Positions 1 through 7,720 of a stretch of DNA of 64,000 bases are shown piece after piece; the first letter of the stretch is position 1, and each line of letters starts with the position of its first letter. The notes under the pieces are model-generated. The model made no database searches, was not told where the DNA came from, and saw only the letters and a program-made list of their open reading frames with translations. This stretch comes from Nonomuraea aurantiaca. GTDB lineage: Bacteria > Actinomycetota > Actinomycetes > Streptosporangiales > Streptosporangiaceae. The DNA is taken from contig NZ_JAIWNB010000031.1 in NCBI RefSeq assembly GCF_020215705.1, positions 54,634-118,633 of the forward strand, in the 5' to 3' direction. Made by a program: the position numbers and the translations under genes.

Positions 1-845
1 CGCAGTCGGCGCCGGTCGTGCGGGCCGAGGCCCGAATTGCGGTAGATCGCGATGTAGCACACGATCGGGACGATCACGCTGAACACGCCGACCAGACCGA
101 TCGCCATACCCACGCTGAGCCGGCCGGCCAGCCCCAGCGCGAGCACCACCGCGACGGCCACCGCGATGGCCAGCCCGGAACGCCGCGCGATGGCCCTACG
201 CTCGTCGACCGGCAGCGGCCGCACCGGCCGCTTCCCCACATCGCCGAACCGCCCGGCGCTCAGCCGAAGCTGGATCGCGGTGGTCAGCATGACCAGCGCG
301 GCCACCGCGAAGGCCAGGCTCCAGCTGACGCGCTCTCCCAGGTAGCCGACCAGCAGCGGCGCCGCCAGCGCGGAGACCTGCGTCGCGACGTACATGAGCG
401 AGATGCCCGCCTCGCGGCCGCGGCTCCCGCCGAACATCAGGTTGATCATGGCCTGGTGGTTCGGCTTGTACACGGCACCGCCGACGGCCACCAGCGGCAG
501 GCCGACCGCGGCGCCCCAGCCCGTGGGCACGGCCAGACACAGGTAACCGGCCATGCCGGCCACACAGCCGACGACCAACGCCCGCCAGTTGCCCAGCACC
601 TGGTCGCCGAGCCAGCCGCCCGCGATCGACAGCATGAACATGAAGCCGATCCACGCGCCGAACAAGGTCGCGGCATCGGTGGCCGGCAGGCCCAGGCCGC
701 CGCGGGAGGCGGGAGCGGACGCGTACAGCACGAGGATGGCCTGCAGGCCGTAGAAGCCGAAGCGCTCAAGTGCGTCGCTGGTGAACAAGGTCAGGTACCA
801 GCGAGGCATCGTGCGCAAGGTGATGGCTCTGTCGGCGGTGCTCAT
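1..845 (-). CDS. POT/PTR2-family proton-dependent peptide transporter, partial
   Basis: The reading frame is open from an ATG at 845 through the left window edge, so only about the first 281 residues are present. Near the N-terminus it carries ERFGFYGLQAILVLY, which matches the ERFxYYGxxAILVLY signature of proton-coupled oligopeptide transporters (POT family, MFS fold). Several hydrophobic segments follow, among them an LFGAWIGFMFMLSIAGGWLGD stretch typical of TM2 and its loop. By family knowledge it would import di- or tripeptides across the cytoplasmic membrane using the proton gradient. The C-terminal half lies outside the window, so completeness cannot be judged. The long plus-strand ORF opposite it is low-complexity His/Arg-rich antisense and not a gene. 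Confidence 0.85.
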   Translation of the reverse strand, partial: MSTADRAITLRTMPRWYLTLFTSDALERFGFYGLQAILVLYASAPASRGGLGLPATDAATLFGAWIGFMFMLSIAGGWLGDQVLGNWRALVVGCVAGMAGYLCLAVPTGWGAAVGLPLVAVGGAVYKPNHQAMINLMFGGSRGREAGISLMYVATQVSALAAPLLVGYLGERVSWSLAFAVAALVMLTTAIQLRLSAGRFGDVGKRPVRPLPVDERRAIARRSGLAIAVAVAVVLALGLAGRLSVGMAIGLVGVFSVIVPIVCYIAIYRNSGLGPHDRRRL

Positions 846-1375
846 CGCGCTCCGCCGTCCGGGGGTCCGCCGTCCGGGAATCCGCCCGCCTGTGTGTCGG
901 CGAGCGCCGATGCTCTCACGTCGTACATGCAGGACCTTCTTTCAGCTCAACCGGCAACGCCCTCTTGCGTACCGGAGCCGACTCGAATCTGCCTTGCGTT
1001 GCGGGCAGCGAGCCGTCGAGCGGCGCGGCTTCGACCGGACGCGGCGAGCTCACGGGAACCGCACGAGAATGGGGAAGTCGGGCCGTTCGCGGCCCGTATG
1101 GCGAATCGTGCTCGACGCCCAGGTAAAGACCTGCTCGCACCGGCCAAGGCGGATTCCTCGCGCCACACATATCGATTTGAAAATAAATTTCAGCAGGCGT
1201 GGAACCGCTCCTACCACACTGGCCTTCGGCTATGCGGAACGCGTAATCTTCTTATCCCGTTCCAGGAAGTACCGTTTCAAGGTCGTTTTCCCCGATCATG
1301 GGTCGCGGCAAATCAAGATCCGTGTGCGATCGCACGGCTCCTGTTGGTGAAAGCCGCGCACTGCAGGGTGGTCGT
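846..1375. other. intergenic region between divergent genes, no gene seen
   Basis: This 530-bp stretch separates the transporter start from the SARP remnant. It has a locally AT-rich patch around 1165-1215 that could hold promoters for either side, but I see no confident -35/-10 pair. No convincing coding frame or strong hairpin was found. Confidence 0.5.
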
Positions 1376-2071
1376 ATGGAATTCAAGATCCTCGGGCCGA
1401 TCGAGGTTCGTACCTCGCTTGGGAGGCCGTTAGCACTCGGACGCCGAAAACAGCGGGTGCTGCTGGCCGCCCTGCTGCTCAACACAGGCAAGGCGATCCC
1501 CAGCCGGCGCATACTCGACTGGCTGTGGGGCGAGCGCGCACCCGCCACCGCGGAGTCGAACCTCTACACCTACATCTCCGCACTGCGCAAGGTGCTCGGT
1601 TCCCCCTCCCGCATCGAGACCGGCTCCTACGGATACTTGCTGCGTGTCACGCCCGGCGAACTCGACGTCACGTTGTTCGAGGACCTCGCCGCGCAGGGCA
1701 GCAGGCGCTGTCCGCCGGACGCCATGACATCGCGCTCGAACGGCTGACCCGGGCCCCTTGCCTGTGGCGCGGCGAGTCCGTCCTCGAAGAACTACCCCTG
1801 CCCGCGCCGCTGCGCTGCGAGTCGGCGCGACTGGAGCGGCTGAGGGCGACCGTCGTGGACGCCTCGCTGGAGGCCGGCCGGCACGGCGAGATGCTCGCCG
1901 ACCTGGAGACTCTGACCCGCAGGGACCCGCTCAACGAGCGGCTCACGGCACAGCTCATGCTGGCCCTGTACCGTTCCGGCCGCAGGCGCGGTCGATGCGA
2001 TGAGGGGCCGAACGGCCATGACCTACGGGTCCCGCCAGGCGAACGCCGCCGGCGGGACCTGTGCCATCTGA
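1376..2071 (+). pseudogene. SARP-family regulator, frameshifted and truncated
   Basis: The ATG at 1376 opens MEFKILGPIEVRTSLGRPL, the classic start of a SARP winged-helix domain, followed by GRRKQRVLLAALLL and a YTYISALRKVLG recognition region. After DLFEDLAAQG-type sequence near 1697 the frame is lost. The continuation (LSAGRHDIALERLTRA, then a BTAD-like region reading NERLTAQLMLALYRSG) lies one frame over, consistent with loss of one base near 1699. A second frame change occurs near 1983, where an AVDAMR stretch belongs to a third frame. The protein then stops at about 2071, well before a normal BTAD end. It is therefore a degenerate small SARP, or a sequencing problem at two sites. A working copy would have activated a neighbouring gene set. 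Confidence 0.8.
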
Positions 2072-2313
2072 AGTTCGCGCAGCCTCGACCAGCCCTGGCA
2101 TGGTTCGGTCAGGTTCCAGCAATTCCTGCGGTCGATGTCGACCAGTAAGTCACGGATGTAGGCGCAGGCGGTATGGCGGGGCTCGATACGGCCGAACCGG
2201 TGCCCGATCCGGCTCATCAGCCCGCGAACGTGACCATCCAGCGGGCAGGGTCAACGCTGTTCGAGGCGACGGAAGTGGTCAAGCGAGCGCTGAGCACAAA
2301 AGTACTGGTGAGT

Positions 2314-2367
2314 GCCGACCGTGATGCGCAGATCGCCGGTAGCGGCGTTCTGCGCATCACGGTCGGC
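2314..2367. terminator. perfect 19-bp stem-loop downstream of the beta-propeller gene
   Basis: GCCGACCGTGATGCGCAGA at 2314-2332 pairs perfectly with its reverse complement at 2349-2367. The 16-nt loop itself contains a CGCCG/CGGCG stem. It starts 8 nt past the stop codon of the minus-strand beta-propeller gene and faces the end of the SARP remnant, so a bidirectional intrinsic terminator is likely. There is no U-tract, as is common in actinomycetes. Confidence 0.85.
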
Positions 2368-2374
2368 CTGATCC

Positions 2375-3552
2375 CTACTGCGGGGTGGTTGCGGGAACCG
2401 GGCGTACGGCGAGCGACTGGCTCAGCGGGCGCTTCCCACCGGTGCTGAACGGCGATCCGGGAGCCTGCTTCAGCGTGCCGCCGGATCCGATCGCGAACGC
2501 GACCACCTGGCTCGTGTCCTGGATGTTGGCGAAGACGTCCCGGCCGTCCGGTGTGATCGCGACCGCCGCGGTGCCAGGAGTGGGGGCGGGCGAGTCGGCG
2601 GTCGGCGTGAGCGAGCCGTCCGCGTGGATCGTGAAGCCGAGCAGACCGCCGGGGGGCGAGCCGGTGTCGAGGTTGGCGCAGACGTACAGGTGCTGCCCAT
2701 CGGGCGTGACCTTGAGACCGACCGGGAACGGCACGGAGACCGGCAACCCGGGCACGGGTTTCAGCGAGCCATCCTTACCGACCCTGAACCCCTGCACGTT
2801 CTGCGCGACGTTCGAGGTCACGTACAACAGGCCGCCGTCCGGGCTCATCGTGATCCCGTAGTTGGCCGGCCCGGCCTTCGCCACGTCCTGCGGGGGTCCG
2901 AGCGAGCCGTCCGGCAGCACGGCGTATCTGGTGATGGGCCGCGCCGGGCTGTCTTCGGTCTCGTCCGCGTCCGCGTACGAGAGGTAGAGGAAGCGCCCGT
3001 CGGGGGACAGCACCGTCTGCTTCGGGTGGTCCGAGGTGGTGCGGAATACGGCGAACCGGCTGGGCGTGCCATCGACTCCGATGCGGTACGCCGAAATGGT
3101 CCGGTCGGCGGTATCGGTGACGTACAGGGTGCGGCCGTTGGGCGCGACCGTCGCCCCCCACGGCTCCTTCCCGGTGTCGACGAGCAGCGGATGCGGCTGG
3201 AGCGCGCCCCGCGCTCCCACTCGGAACACCGCCAGCGTGCTCGAGTCGCTGTTGACGACGTACGCGGTGGCCCCATTCGGGGTGAGGGCTATGCCCCGCG
3301 GGGTGCAGCCGGGGCCTGTGCCCTCCAGGGTGCAACCGCCGGTGGATACGGGCGTGCCCAGTGGCGACAGGGTGCCCCCGGGCCGATCGCCAGGGACGAG
3401 ACATCACCGGAGACCGCGTTGGTGACGTAGAGCACGCCGCCGGAGGGTGGCAACACCGGGTCCGCAGCGGCCTGGGACGGGGCCAGAGCAGGGACGCAGA
3501 GCAGCGCGGCGGCCAGGACGGCAGCACGCGCTCTCATGAATACGGATGACAC
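2375..3552 (-). pseudogene. secreted YVTN-type beta-propeller (lactonase-like) protein, one frameshift
   Basis: The GTG at 3552 is preceded by AAGGAG at good spacing. It opens a signal peptide (basic MRARA, then an AAALLCVPALAPSQAAA core and cleavage region). After LYVTNAVSGDVSSLAIGP the frame breaks in a run of five C/G bases near 3375. One added base restores GGTLSPLG and then continuous propeller blades. The remaining ~330 residues show repeated LYVT, TPDGxxLYV and ISPDG-like blade motifs spaced about 45 residues apart, as in YVTN and 6-phosphogluconolactonase-like propellers. The function is unknown; these are exported beta-propellers. A homopolymer sequencing error is as likely as a true mutation, because the rest of the frame is intact. 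Confidence 0.75.
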
Positions 3553-4121
3553 GAACGTCTCCTTCATCACTCCTTGAACCTGATTTGTCGACACCCTCAT
3601 AGGCGTTCCACCCGGGTGCCATACCGTTCCATGGGCTCGTTCCGCCGTCCCCACTGAGGTAGCGGCATCGACCATGCGCTCCTCGAGGCAGATCTCCGCG
3701 AAGGAGCCCCGTCTGAAGAACTTCCAGCAGACGGGGACGCGGAACAGGTCCGGCCGATAGGGAGCGTCCAGCACCTCGGAGGCCATGATGTACAGGTGCG
3801 CCCCCTTGCGCCGCGCCACGCTCTCCGCCCAGACCTCGGCGGGAAAGACCGCGCGGCTCAGGCCAGGTGAACATCGGCCCAGTAAGGGTGCGCTCATCCG
3901 CCATGGCCTCAGCACGTCGACCGCGGCGCACCCGCACGTCGTTGATTACCAGGCATGCAAGCCCGTACGGCCGAAAACCGTTTGCCCCGCTTGGCGGGCT
4001 CGGGGGAATGTGGTGTCCATGAGGCTCTGACGGACAGCACCCCCTCTTTCGAGATGCCACGGCGCTCACTCGCCGCCGTGATGCCGCACGCCCATACCCC
4101 TGTTCAGCGAAGAGAGCGTCC
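3553..4121. other. intergenic region with a possible minus-strand coding remnant
   Basis: No convincing complete gene is seen here. On the minus strand, about 3610-3870, an open frame reads protein-like (for example LFRVPVCWKFFRRG and FAEICLEERMVDAA) and runs without a stop into the beta-propeller start. It has no recognised domain and could be a gene remnant or an N-terminal shadow. Confidence 0.35.
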
Positions 4122-5276
4122 TTGTCTCAGCACCCTTTCCCCACGGCCACGGTCACCGTGTTCGCCTCCCCCACCAGCTGGATCGAGTCCGATGCCGTCG
4201 CGCAATGCCATCAGGTGGCCGCCCTCGACGGCATGATGCACGTCGCCGCCATGCCAGACCTGCACCCCGGCAAGGGCGCCCCCATCGGCGCCGCCATGGC
4301 GTCGACCATCTTGTACCCGTTCCTGGTGGGCTCCGACATCGGTTGCGGCATCGCCGTGTTCCCCATCAAGCTCAAGCGCGCCGTCCCCGAGAAGCTCGCC
4401 GCCCGCTTCCCCGACCTCGACCGCGCTGTCGACCCCGTGCACGATCCCGCCTGGAACGTGATCAAGGATGACATCCCCGCAGGTCACGTCGAAGGTCTCG
4501 GGACGGTCGGCCGAGGTAACCACTTCGTCGAGCTGGCGCGAATCGGGACCGTCTTCGAGCCGGACCACGCGAGCCGACTCGGACTCGCCACCGATGACCT
4601 GGTTCTCGTCGTCCACAGCGGTTCCCGAGGGCTGGGCGAACGGATCCTGCGCGCGCACACCGAGGTCCACGGCGCGGGCCCCGCCCCTGATCCCGAGACC
4701 TACCTGGCAATGCATGACGACGCCGTACGCTGGGGATCACTCAACCGGCGGCTGCTGGCCGCCCGGGTCGCCCATGCCCTGGGGACCGAGCCCACCGAGC
4801 CGATCATCGACCAGTGCCACAACCTGGTCGAAGTCCGCGACGGGATCTACCTGCACCGCAAGGGAGCGGCGCCGGGTGACGGCCGCGACGTGCTCATCGC
4901 CGGTACGCGCGGCACCCCTTCCTACCTTGTGGCCGCCCACGCCGGGCCGGACGCCGGCCATTCCGTGGCGCACGGCGCGGGTCGCAAGATGTCCCGTGCC
5001 GACGCCCTGCGCCGCGGGCGGGCCAAGCACACGGTCGAAGAACTGCGCCGTACACCGATGGGATCTCTGGTGGTGTGCGGCGACCGCCAGTTGCTCTTCG
5101 AGGAGGCGCCGACAGCGTACAAGCGCATAGAGCAAGTGATCGCCGACCTCGTCGAGCACGACCTGGCCACGCCCGTGGCCACCACGATCCCTCTGGTCAC
5201 CTACAAGACGCCTGACCTCGGGCCGGCGTCACGGAGGGACCACCGGGACCAGCGCCGCAAGCGGGGGCGGCCGTGA
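4122..5276 (+). CDS. rtcB: RtcB-family RNA ligase, PrfH-associated type
   Basis: This 384-aa protein has the RtcB metal- and GMP-binding framework: DLHPGKGAPIGAA (about 46-58), the metal-binding cysteine in GSDIGCGI (about 70-77), GRGNHFVEL, VHSGSRGLG, and a C-terminal HGAGRKMSR whose His is the guanylylated residue in the family. RtcB joins 2',3'-cyclic phosphate or 3'-phosphate ends to 5'-OH RNA ends using GTP and Mn2+. The short length and the overlapping release-factor-H-like gene place it in the RtcB branch coupled to PrfH, which repairs cleaved ribosomal RNA in rescued ribosomes. The assigned start is TTG at 4122; an internal GTG at 4158 is an alternative. All key residues are present, so the ligase itself looks functional. 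Confidence 0.9.
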   Translation: MSQHPFPTATVTVFASPTSWIESDAVAQCHQVAALDGMMHVAAMPDLHPGKGAPIGAAMASTILYPFLVGSDIGCGIAVFPIKLKRAVPEKLAARFPDLDRAVDPVHDPAWNVIKDDIPAGHVEGLGTVGRGNHFVELARIGTVFEPDHASRLGLATDDLVLVVHSGSRGLGERILRAHTEVHGAGPAPDPETYLAMHDDAVRWGSLNRRLLAARVAHALGTEPTEPIIDQCHNLVEVRDGIYLHRKGAAPGDGRDVLIAGTRGTPSYLVAAHAGPDAGHSVAHGAGRKMSRADALRRGRAKHTVEELRRTPMGSLVVCGDRQLLFEEAPTAYKRIEQVIADLVEHDLATPVATTIPLVTYKTPDLGPASRRDHRDQRRKRGRP

Positions 5277-5615
5277 GCATGCACCTGGCCGTGAGCGTCC
5301 ACCTGCTCCTGTCGGCCGGGCGCGGCCCGCAGGAGTGTGCCTGGGCACTGGCCCGGCTGCTGCACCACCTGGAAACCGACGCTACCCAGCAGAATCTGGA
5401 GACTCACCAGGCCCATATTGCTCCCGGTGACCGGCCCGGAACCTACCGATCGGTCCTCATCCGGATCGCAGGAGACGACTCCGAGGCGTTCGCCGCCTCA
5501 TGGACCGGAATGTATCCACGATGAGCTCGTACGCGGCAACCCCACCCGCATCGAACGCCCCGAACCGTCGAAGCAGGACCTGATCCCGCAAGTGCGGACA
5601 CGCCGGCGACGGTGA
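5273..5615 (+). pseudogene. prfH: peptide chain release factor homologue PrfH with internal deletion
   Basis: GTG at 5273 overlaps the rtcB stop by four bases. The first ~80 residues (HLLLSAGRGPQECAWALARLL, later FAASWTG) match the N-terminal domain of PrfH. At about 5505 the expected TIQW region is gone. In another frame the sequence resumes with HDELVRGNPTRI, which resembles the RGNP-containing C-terminal tail of PrfH. The central ~100 residues, including the catalytic GGQ loop that triggers peptide release, are missing and the frame is shifted. The product cannot release peptides. Neighbouring rtcB is intact, so a two-gene ribosome rescue and repair module has lost its release half, unless a segment was dropped during assembly. 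Confidence 0.85.
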
Positions 5616-5647
5616 CGGTCCACCCCGGCCACGCCCTCCGCTCCGTG

Positions 5648-6772
5648 TCAGGTGGAGATCGACAACCTCGGATCGACCAGGCGCTCGTTGCGCGGGTGGT
5701 GGATGTGGAAGTCCGGCATCGGCACCGCCGGCAGCTGGCCGAACGCCCCAGCCATATACCGCACCAGTCCCCTGCACCTCTCCGGATCGAACACCTCTTC
5801 ATCGGTATCCTCGACGGTGCCCCCGATGACGACGTGGTCGTTGCGCGGGAACAGGTACCCGTTCTGGCCGTACAGGTATCCAAGGTTGACCTGCGGCCGC
5901 AACATCGCGAGCTGTCCCCTGAGTGGGAGCATTTCGGAGTCGTTCCACAGCTCCTTCGCGCCGAGCCCGGTGCAGTTGATGATCACCTTCTGCGTCAAGG
6001 ACGTGAGCACGTCCGCGCTGTTGATGAGTCTCCGATTCACGAACGTGACGCCGCGCGCCCTCAGGTCGCGTTCCAGCCTGGGTATGAAGATCGGCGGTTC
6101 GACGAGCAACGTCCGGTACCTGTATCCGGAGGTGTTGTGCCCCTCGAACGGCAGACGCTGCAGGTATTCGCGCTGCGGCAACAGCCCTGGCACGAGGTCG
6201 TGCACCACCTCGATACCTGAGGTGGCGTTGACGCTGTAGTTGTCACACTCGGAGACGCCGAAGCCCTTGCCGATGCAGGCCTTGAACATGGTGTAGGCGG
6301 TTCTGATGATGGATTGGAGCTCCTGGACCTTCGTGAATTCCTTGGAATACTCCAAGATGGACACGGCCCATTGGCCGCCGGCCTTGTACGACGTGGTGTC
6401 GACCGGCTTGCGGTCGGAATAGATGGTGACGTTGAGGCCGAGGTCGAGCAGCAGCGTGGCGGCGGTCATCCCCATGACGCCGGCGCCGAGCACCGCTATC
6501 TCCCTTTCGACCGTCCCGGTCTCGGTCTGGCGCCGGAGGACCATGTCGCGCACCTTGGCGGCACAGCCCCAGCTCAGCGTGATGCCTCCGCCGCCATGGC
6601 CATAGTTGTGGACGACGAACTTGTCTCCCAGCACCTCCTTGTCGAGCCGATAGGACCCCTTGCGGTAGGGCCTCAGACCTGCGACGCACGCGCCCGGTTG
6701 ATGGGGATCGAAGGTGAAATCCGGGGTGGGCAGGTTGGGGAGTGTGCTCACGCCACGCTCGTCCAGCAACAT
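5648..6772 (-). CDS. DAO-fold FAD-dependent amino-acid oxidase-like enzyme, apparently circularly permuted
   Basis: ATG at 6772 has GGAGG six bases upstream. In D-amino-acid oxidases the FAD-binding GxGxxG is N-terminal, while the substrate-arginine GLRPxR motif and HNYGHGGxGxTLSWG are C-terminal. Here VAGLRPYRKGSYRL (about 28-42) and HNYGHGGGGITLSWG (about 54-68) come first and the Rossmann motif VLGAGVMGMTAA (about 92-103) follows. The protein ends after the YLFPRNDHVVIGGT segment that normally precedes GLRP. All functional motifs are present, so an active oxidase of an amino acid or amine is plausible. It converges on the prfH remnant and diverges from a TPP-enzyme remnant at 7069. Exact substrate unknown. 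Confidence 0.8.
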   Translation of the reverse strand: MLLDERGVSTLPNLPTPDFTFDPHQPGACVAGLRPYRKGSYRLDKEVLGDKFVVHNYGHGGGGITLSWGCAAKVRDMVLRRQTETGTVEREIAVLGAGVMGMTAATLLLDLGLNVTIYSDRKPVDTTSYKAGGQWAVSILEYSKEFTKVQELQSIIRTAYTMFKACIGKGFGVSECDNYSVNATSGIEVVHDLVPGLLPQREYLQRLPFEGHNTSGYRYRTLLVEPPIFIPRLERDLRARGVTFVNRRLINSADVLTSLTQKVIINCTGLGAKELWNDSEMLPLRGQLAMLRPQVNLGYLYGQNGYLFPRNDHVVIGGTVEDTDEEVFDPERCRGLVRYMAGAFGQLPAVPMPDFHIHHPRNERLVDPRLSIST

Positions 6773-7068
6773 TTCCGACCTCCGATGAGTACTGCCCTGT
6801 GCGGTATGCCTACCCGCGCAGCAGGCCGGACTTTCCCCGGGGCTCCAACGCTTGACCGGCCTCATGGCGACTGTTTTCGAAGCGCCCCCGCGACGTCCCG
6901 GTCATGTCGCGCGGCGATCCGCCCCTGCGAAACACACCAAGGTCAAGCTTGGAGCCCGCGCGTTCGCTCCGCCGCGACTCCGGGTAAGCATCCCAAGCGG
7001 CCGGACGATCCGCGCCTGTCCCCATCCGACTGAGCTGCCGTACGGCGGGCGTTTCCAGGAGCGTCATC

Positions 7069-7662
7069 GTGCCCTTCACCGTTGCCGATTACATCCTCAA
7101 GCGGCTCAGCCAGCAGCAGGTCGACACTCTGTTCGGCGTGCCCGCCACGTACTGTGCGCCGCTGTTCGACGCCGTAGGCGCGCACAACATCAAGCCGGTC
7201 GTGCCGGTCAAGGGCCGCGACGGGTTCCTGTGCGGCGCTGTGTGGGCCTCCATCGGTCATTCCGTGGCCGCCGCGGTCGGCGCGTCCTTCGGGTCGAGCC
7301 GGCGCCCCCTGGTCATCTGCGGGGACGGCGGCTTCCACATGACCGCCCAGGCACTGTCCACGTTCGTACACTACGGCCGCGACCCCGTCGTCGTGGTCAT
7401 CGACAACGGCATCTACGGCCTGGAGCAGTACCTCATCGACTCGCACTACTTCAGCGATCCCAGCATGCCGCCGAAGCCCTACGTCCTGCTCAACCCATGG
7501 GACTTCGTCAAGCTGGCCAACGGCCTCGGCGTCCGGTCCACCCACTCCGTCGACACCGCGGCGGAGCTCGACCAGGCGCTCGCCACCGTGAAGACATCCA
7601 GGGCCCCGGCGCTGATCGTGGCGAAGGTCAACCCGCGCGGCCTGCCGGCACAGTTGCCCTGA
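7069..7662 (+). CDS. thiamine-diphosphate decarboxylase-like protein, internally deleted
   Basis: GTG at 7069 has AGGAG eight bases upstream. The first ~35 residues (TVADYILKRLSQQQVDTLFGVPATY) are the start of a PYR domain as in pyruvate or indolepyruvate decarboxylase. Residues from about 60 on (AVWASIGHSVAAAVG, then CGDGGFHMTAQ and VVIDNGIYGLEQ) are the PP domain with its GDG(X)n-N cofactor motif. The rest of PYR, including the catalytic glutamate, and the whole middle domain are absent in one continuous frame: 197 aa against about 550 in the family. It is probably non-functional as a decarboxylase, though it could still bind ThDP. The deletion may be real or an assembly loss. Confidence 0.8.
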   Translation: MPFTVADYILKRLSQQQVDTLFGVPATYCAPLFDAVGAHNIKPVVPVKGRDGFLCGAVWASIGHSVAAAVGASFGSSRRPLVICGDGGFHMTAQALSTFVHYGRDPVVVVIDNGIYGLEQYLIDSHYFSDPSMPPKPYVLLNPWDFVKLANGLGVRSTHSVDTAAELDQALATVKTSRAPALIVAKVNPRGLPAQLP

Positions 7663-7720
7663 CCCGCGGGGTGGCTCTCAGCCCTCAGCCCCGCGGCCGC
7701 TGGATATGCCGCCGGCCCAC

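Noticed and set aside
18..1433. 471-aa plus-strand ORF
   Set aside because: His/Arg/Gln-rich antisense of the POT transporter; no domain and unnatural composition.
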